Assembly: GCA_024711185.1 (NCBI GenBank)
Contig: JANJTI010000185.1
Span: 1-7,657, forward strand
Length of the DNA stretch: 7,657 bases
DNA from: Brevundimonas sp.
GTDB lineage: Bacteria > Pseudomonadota > Alphaproteobacteria > Caulobacterales > Caulobacteraceae
Direction of reading: 5' to 3'
A model generated the notes under the pieces. That model was not told the DNA's origin. It searched no databases and was given only the letters and a program-made list of their open reading frames with translations. A program made the position numbers and the translations under genes. Below are positions 5,133 to 7,657 of this stretch, piece after piece (position 1 is the first letter of the stretch; each line of letters starts with the position of its first letter).

Positions 5133-5449
5133 TCGCTACCCTGTCTCTCGCCCTGACGGCCGCCCTGGCGACGGCCTGCGGCGAGCCTGTCGCGCCGGAG
5201 AGCCCCGAACCGGCGCAGGCGCCCGCCGCGCCTGCGCCACCCGCGACGGCCCCGCGCGACGGTTGCGGGGCGGCCGAGCGACAGGACTGGGTCGGTCGGG
5301 GCAGGGCCGACCTGCCCGCCGCGCCGGAGGGTGCGACCTGGCGTATTTACGAGACCGGGCAGCCGGTCACCCAGGACCTGCGCCCGGACCGGCTGAACAT
5401 CGAGATCGATCCGGACAGCCAGAGGGTGGTTCGGCTCAGCTGCGGCTGA
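5123..5449 (+). CDS. I78-like peptidase inhibitor lipoprotein, copy 4 (lacks the CTTC loop)
   Basis: A 108-residue lipoprotein and the most divergent member. From TTG at 5123 the leader is MRLIATLSLALTAALATAC with lipobox ATAC (C19), then a longer Pro/Ala/Glu linker and the domain: DGCGAAERQDWVGRGRADLP (46-65), WRIYETGQPVTQDLRPDRLN (73-92), IEIDPDSQRVVRLSCG. The aligned CTTC position reads ETGQ, so only the structural pair C48/C107 remains. The first block, CGAAERQxWVG, looks most like ordinary I78 proteins. The start is TTG, supported by AGGAG at 5112-5116 six bases upstream and by the fact that it gives a proper n-region (MRL). It overlaps copy 3 by 10 bases, so coupled translation is likely. 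Its stop lies 3 bp from the convergent dsbA-like stop, with no terminator hairpin in between. Confidence 0.8.
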   Translation: MRLIATLSLALTAALATACGEPVAPESPEPAQAPAAPAPPATAPRDGCGAAERQDWVGRGRADLPAAPEGATWRIYETGQPVTQDLRPDRLNIEIDPDSQRVVRLSCG

Positions 5450-5452
5450 CGC

Positions 5453-6238
5453 TCAGCCCCGCGCCTTGGCCTCGCGGATGGCGCGATCGATGTCCGCCGG
5501 CTGGATGCTGGGGCTGGCGCGGCCGTTGACGAAGAAGGTCGGGGTGCCGACCAGGCCCAGGGTCTGGGCGGCGGCCTGGATATCGGTCAGGTGGCGGGCG
5601 ACCTCGACGCCCTGCATCGCCGCCTCCGCCTCGGGCCGCGAGACGTCGTTGGCGGCGAGGATGCGGTCGACGGCCTCCGGATCGAGGGCCGGCTCGGCCA
5701 TCAGGTCGCGGAACACCGGGAGATACTTGCCTTGGCGGTGGGCCGCATTGGCCGCGCGGGCGGCGTAGTGGGAGGTCACCTCCGTCCCCCGGTCGAGGAT
5801 CGGCCAGTCCTTGAAGACGAAGCGGACGTCCGGGTGGGCCTCCATCAGGCGCAACACCTCGGGGGCGGTGGCCTTGCAGCCCGGGCAGCGGAAGTCGAAG
5901 AACTCGATCACCGTCACCCTCGCGTCGGCCGGGCCGAAGGCGGGATCGTCGGCGTCGACGGCGAGCAGGCCGGGATTGGCGGCGGCGCGCTGGTTGATGG
6001 CGTCGGCCAGCGCGTTGTCCTGGTTGGCCTGCAGGGCCGTACTCATCTCCTGCAGAATCTCCGGATGTTCCAGCAGGTAGGCGCGGACCTTGCCGTCGAA
6101 GGAGCCGCCGCCGCCGAGGTAGGGCGCGACGGCGAGGACAAGGGCCAGCGCGGACATGGCCACCGCCGCCGCGGCGCCGCGTTCGGCGGTGAACAGGCGT
6201 CGCGCGGGCGGTGGCGTCGTTTCAGGCGCTTCGGTCAT
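5453..6238 (-). CDS. DsbA-family thiol-disulfide oxidoreductase (Com1/ScsC/BdbD-like)
   Basis: A 261-residue membrane-anchored periplasmic thioredoxin-fold protein. Residues 1-20 are a Pro/Thr-rich cytosolic tail and 21-42 a membrane helix (or uncleaved signal). VRAYLLEHPEILQEM (51-65) is the helix that precedes the catalytic domain in Com1/ScsC-like DsbA proteins. The thioredoxin strand VTVIEFFDFRCPGC (108-121) carries the redox pair C118-x-x-C121, and GTPTFFVNG (231-239) is the cis-Pro loop opposite the active site. The expected role is oxidation or isomerisation of disulfides in exported proteins. CPGC differs from the usual CPHC of DsbA and the CGYC common in Com1-like proteins, which should shift redox potential. 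ATG at 6238 gives the expected tail; the Shine-Dalgarno is weak. It lies 20 bp behind the M48 gene, so they are probably one operon, and it converges on the inhibitor genes. Confidence 0.92.
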   Translation of the reverse strand: MTEAPETTPPPARRLFTAERGAAAAVAMSALALVLAVAPYLGGGGSFDGKVRAYLLEHPEILQEMSTALQANQDNALADAINQRAAANPGLLAVDADDPAFGPADARVTVIEFFDFRCPGCKATAPEVLRLMEAHPDVRFVFKDWPILDRGTEVTSHYAARAANAAHRQGKYLPVFRDLMAEPALDPEAVDRILAANDVSRPEAEAAMQGVEVARHLTDIQAAAQTLGLVGTPTFFVNGRASPSIQPADIDRAIREAKARG

Positions 6239-6258
6239 GCGGTCGGTGGTGTCCTGGT

Positions 6259-7657
6259 TCAGCCGGCGGCGGGCACGACGGCGGGCCGGTTCCGGCTGTT
6301 GCGACGGTCGAGGGCGTCGACGTCGTCCTGGGTGGCGCCGGAGGCGAAGACGATGTCCATGGCGCGGGTGTACTCGGCGGTGCCCGGCTGCAGCATGTCC
6401 CGGGCACGGAGCGCGAACTGGGTGGCCTGATCCTTCGCGCCCATGGCGAAGTACATCTCGGCGGAGGCGAGGCGGGCCTCGCCCTCCTTGCCCTGGCTGG
6501 CGTAGGCTTGGGACAGCAGCCGCCAGGCCATGGTGTTTTCGCGCTCCAGGGCGGCCGACCGTTTCAGGTGCTCGATCGCGGCCTCGAGCCGGGCCGGCTC
6601 CTGGGTCTCGATCATGGCGTGGGCCAGGTTGATGCGCAGCAGGGGCGCCTCGGGCATCAGGTCGACGGATTTCTGGTGGGCCCCGATCGCCTCGCCCGGC
6701 CGCCCTTCCTCGAACAGGATCTGCCCGCGCAGCTCCCAGAAGAAGGCGTTCTCCGGTTGCTCCTCCAGCAGGGCGTCGACCGCCGCGAGGGCGCGTTCGG
6801 TCTGGCCGTCCCGGTACCAGGCGATGGCCCGGGCGTAGCGGCCGGGAAGGGAGGCGTCGCTCTCGGGCCAGGTCCGCAGGGTGGTGTTCGGCGGGTCCAT
6901 GAAGGCGTGGATCTTGGCCAGCACCAACGCGTGCTGGGCCATCCGCTCGGGGCTGTCCGTCTTGCCGTAGTTCGACTGCTCGGCGACGAAGCGGCGCAGG
7001 TTCTCGATGCGCTGCGACGACAGCGGGTGGCTGCGGAAATAGGGGTAGCGGCGGGCGTCGGAGAACACCTCCTGCGAGCGGAAATTCTCGAAGAAGGAGA
7101 CGAGGCCCCGGCCGGACTCGCCGGCCTGCTGGAGGGCGCGGGCCCCGGTGTTGTCGGCCTCGCCTTCCTGATGGGTCATGTAGCGCAGGGCGCTGAGGGT
7201 GCCGAAATACTGGCTGTTGCCCAGCAGCACCGCGCCGGCCTGGGGCGCGCCGGCCGCGATGGCCAGGGCGCCGAGGGCCATGGTCATGAGCATCGGCTGC
7301 ATGCCGGCGCCCTGGGCCCCGTCCCGCAGGGTGTGGCGATTCTTGATATGCCCGGCCTCGTGAGCCAGTACGCCGAGTAGTTCGTTGGCGGTTCGGGTCT
7401 TCAGGATCAGGCCGGTGTTCACGCCCATGATCCGACCACGCGTGGCGAAGGCGTTCAGATCGTTCTCGTTGATCAGCAGGATCTCGACCTCGGTCGGCTC
7501 CAGCCCCATGGCGACGAGGACCGGGTCGGCCCACTCATGAATGATGCCCTCGATCTCGGTGTCGCGGATCGCGCTCTGGGCCGAGGCGGGCGAGGCCGCC
7601 GCCAGCACAAGGCCCATGGCGGCGACGACGCCCGTTGCGCGGAAGGCGGTGCGGGAC
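6259..7657 (-). CDS. M48 family zinc metalloprotease with TPR repeats (BepA/YfgC-like), 5' end outside the window
   Basis: A periplasmic M48 peptidase of the type that handles outer-membrane assembly quality control in E. coli (BepA). Numbering from Met at 7617: the zinc motif is LAHEAGHIKNRH (84-95, HExxH at 86-90), the third ligand Glu lies in EGEAD (151-155, ExxxD), and SHPLSSQRI (196-204) matches the conserved HP motif whose His acts as a regulatory switch in BepA. A hydrophobic stretch at 109-133 follows the zinc site, as in the family. From about 225 to the end are TPR-like helical pairs (ALAAVDALLEEQPEN, EAIGAHQKSVDLMPEA, AAIEHLKRSAALEREN). Translation stays open upstream of 7617 to the window edge and reads SRTAFRATGVVAA before MGLVLAAASPASAQ, a typical signal peptide with Arg in its n-region. 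The true start is therefore beyond 7657, and Met at 7617 lies inside the leader. Confidence 0.93.
   Translation of the reverse strand, partial: SRTAFRATGVVAAMGLVLAAASPASAQSAIRDTEIEGIIHEWADPVLVAMGLEPTEVEILLINENDLNAFATRGRIMGVNTGLILKTRTANELLGVLAHEAGHIKNRHTLRDGAQGAGMQPMLMTMALGALAIAAGAPQAGAVLLGNSQYFGTLSALRYMTHQEGEADNTGARALQQAGESGRGLVSFFENFRSQEVFSDARRYPYFRSHPLSSQRIENLRRFVAEQSNYGKTDSPERMAQHALVLAKIHAFMDPPNTTLRTWPESDASLPGRYARAIAWYRDGQTERALAAVDALLEEQPENAFFWELRGQILFEEGRPGEAIGAHQKSVDLMPEAPLLRINLAHAMIETQEPARLEAAIEHLKRSAALERENTMAWRLLSQAYASQGKEGEARLASAEMYFAMGAKDQATQFALRARDMLQPGTAEYTRAMDIVFASGATQDDVDALDRRNSRNRPAVVPAAG

Noticed and set aside
6211..7380. Long plus-strand open frame (389 codons) across the M48 gene
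   Set aside because: It is antisense to a protein with HExxH, ExxxD and TPRs. The product is Gly/Leu/Val-rich with no recognisable domain, typical of antisense frames in high-GC DNA.
5453..7534. 693-codon minus-strand frame suggesting a fusion upstream of the DsbA-like protein
   Set aside because: Only its last 261 codons (from ATG 6238) are real. The rest is an Arg/Pro-rich shadow of the M48 gene in another frame.

Overview
The window is very GC-rich, with codon third positions dominated by G and C, and it is densely coded on both strands. The gene content (a short DUF3126 protein directly behind cysE, a bacterial PrmA, a short HolC, an M48/TPR protease ahead of a DsbA-like protein, and a lipoprotein domain I recall mainly from Caulobacterales and Hyphomonadaceae) points to an alphaproteobacterium. 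Caulobacterales, for example a Brevundimonas or Caulobacter relative, is the best guess from the proteins alone. Nothing resembles a tRNA, rRNA, insertion sequence, phage gene or CRISPR array, and no stretch over 100 bases lacks a gene.

Layout. Bases 2-964 (+) hold the 3' part of a serine acetyltransferase gene (cysE), interrupted by an in-frame TAG, followed by a DUF3126 gene. A strong 13-bp hairpin at 987-1016 separates them from a convergent gene (1628-1035, -) for an Ala/Lys/Pro-rich, histone H1-like protein. A 91-bp divergent gap then leads to prmA (1720-2589, +) and a single-pass membrane protein (2647-3168, +). A lipoprotein gene (3669-3175, -) converges on the latter. Across an 84-bp divergent gap starts a rightward operon: holC (3754-4221), then four small lipoprotein genes (4203-5449) that overlap or nearly touch. 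Converging on this operon with a 3-bp gap is a leftward pair: a BepA-like M48 metalloprotease with TPRs (7657-6259, 5' end outside the window) and a DsbA-family thiol oxidoreductase (6238-5453).

The most interesting part is the run of four paralogous lipoproteins. All show the hallmarks I associate with the peptidase inhibitor I78 family: an early Cys, a T-x-D-x-x-P-x-R-L-N core and a terminal Cys-Gly. In three of them the loop that normally reads Arg-Pro-Gly-x is replaced by Cys-Thr-Thr-Cys. The fourth has lost both cysteines. They lie next to a periplasmic thiol oxidoreductase and a periplasmic metalloprotease, so a redox-sensitive or disulfide-braced inhibitor set in the cell envelope is a reasonable hypothesis, but the sequence does not prove it. 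The other notable points are the amber codon in cysE and the missing conventional start codon of the first inhibitor gene.
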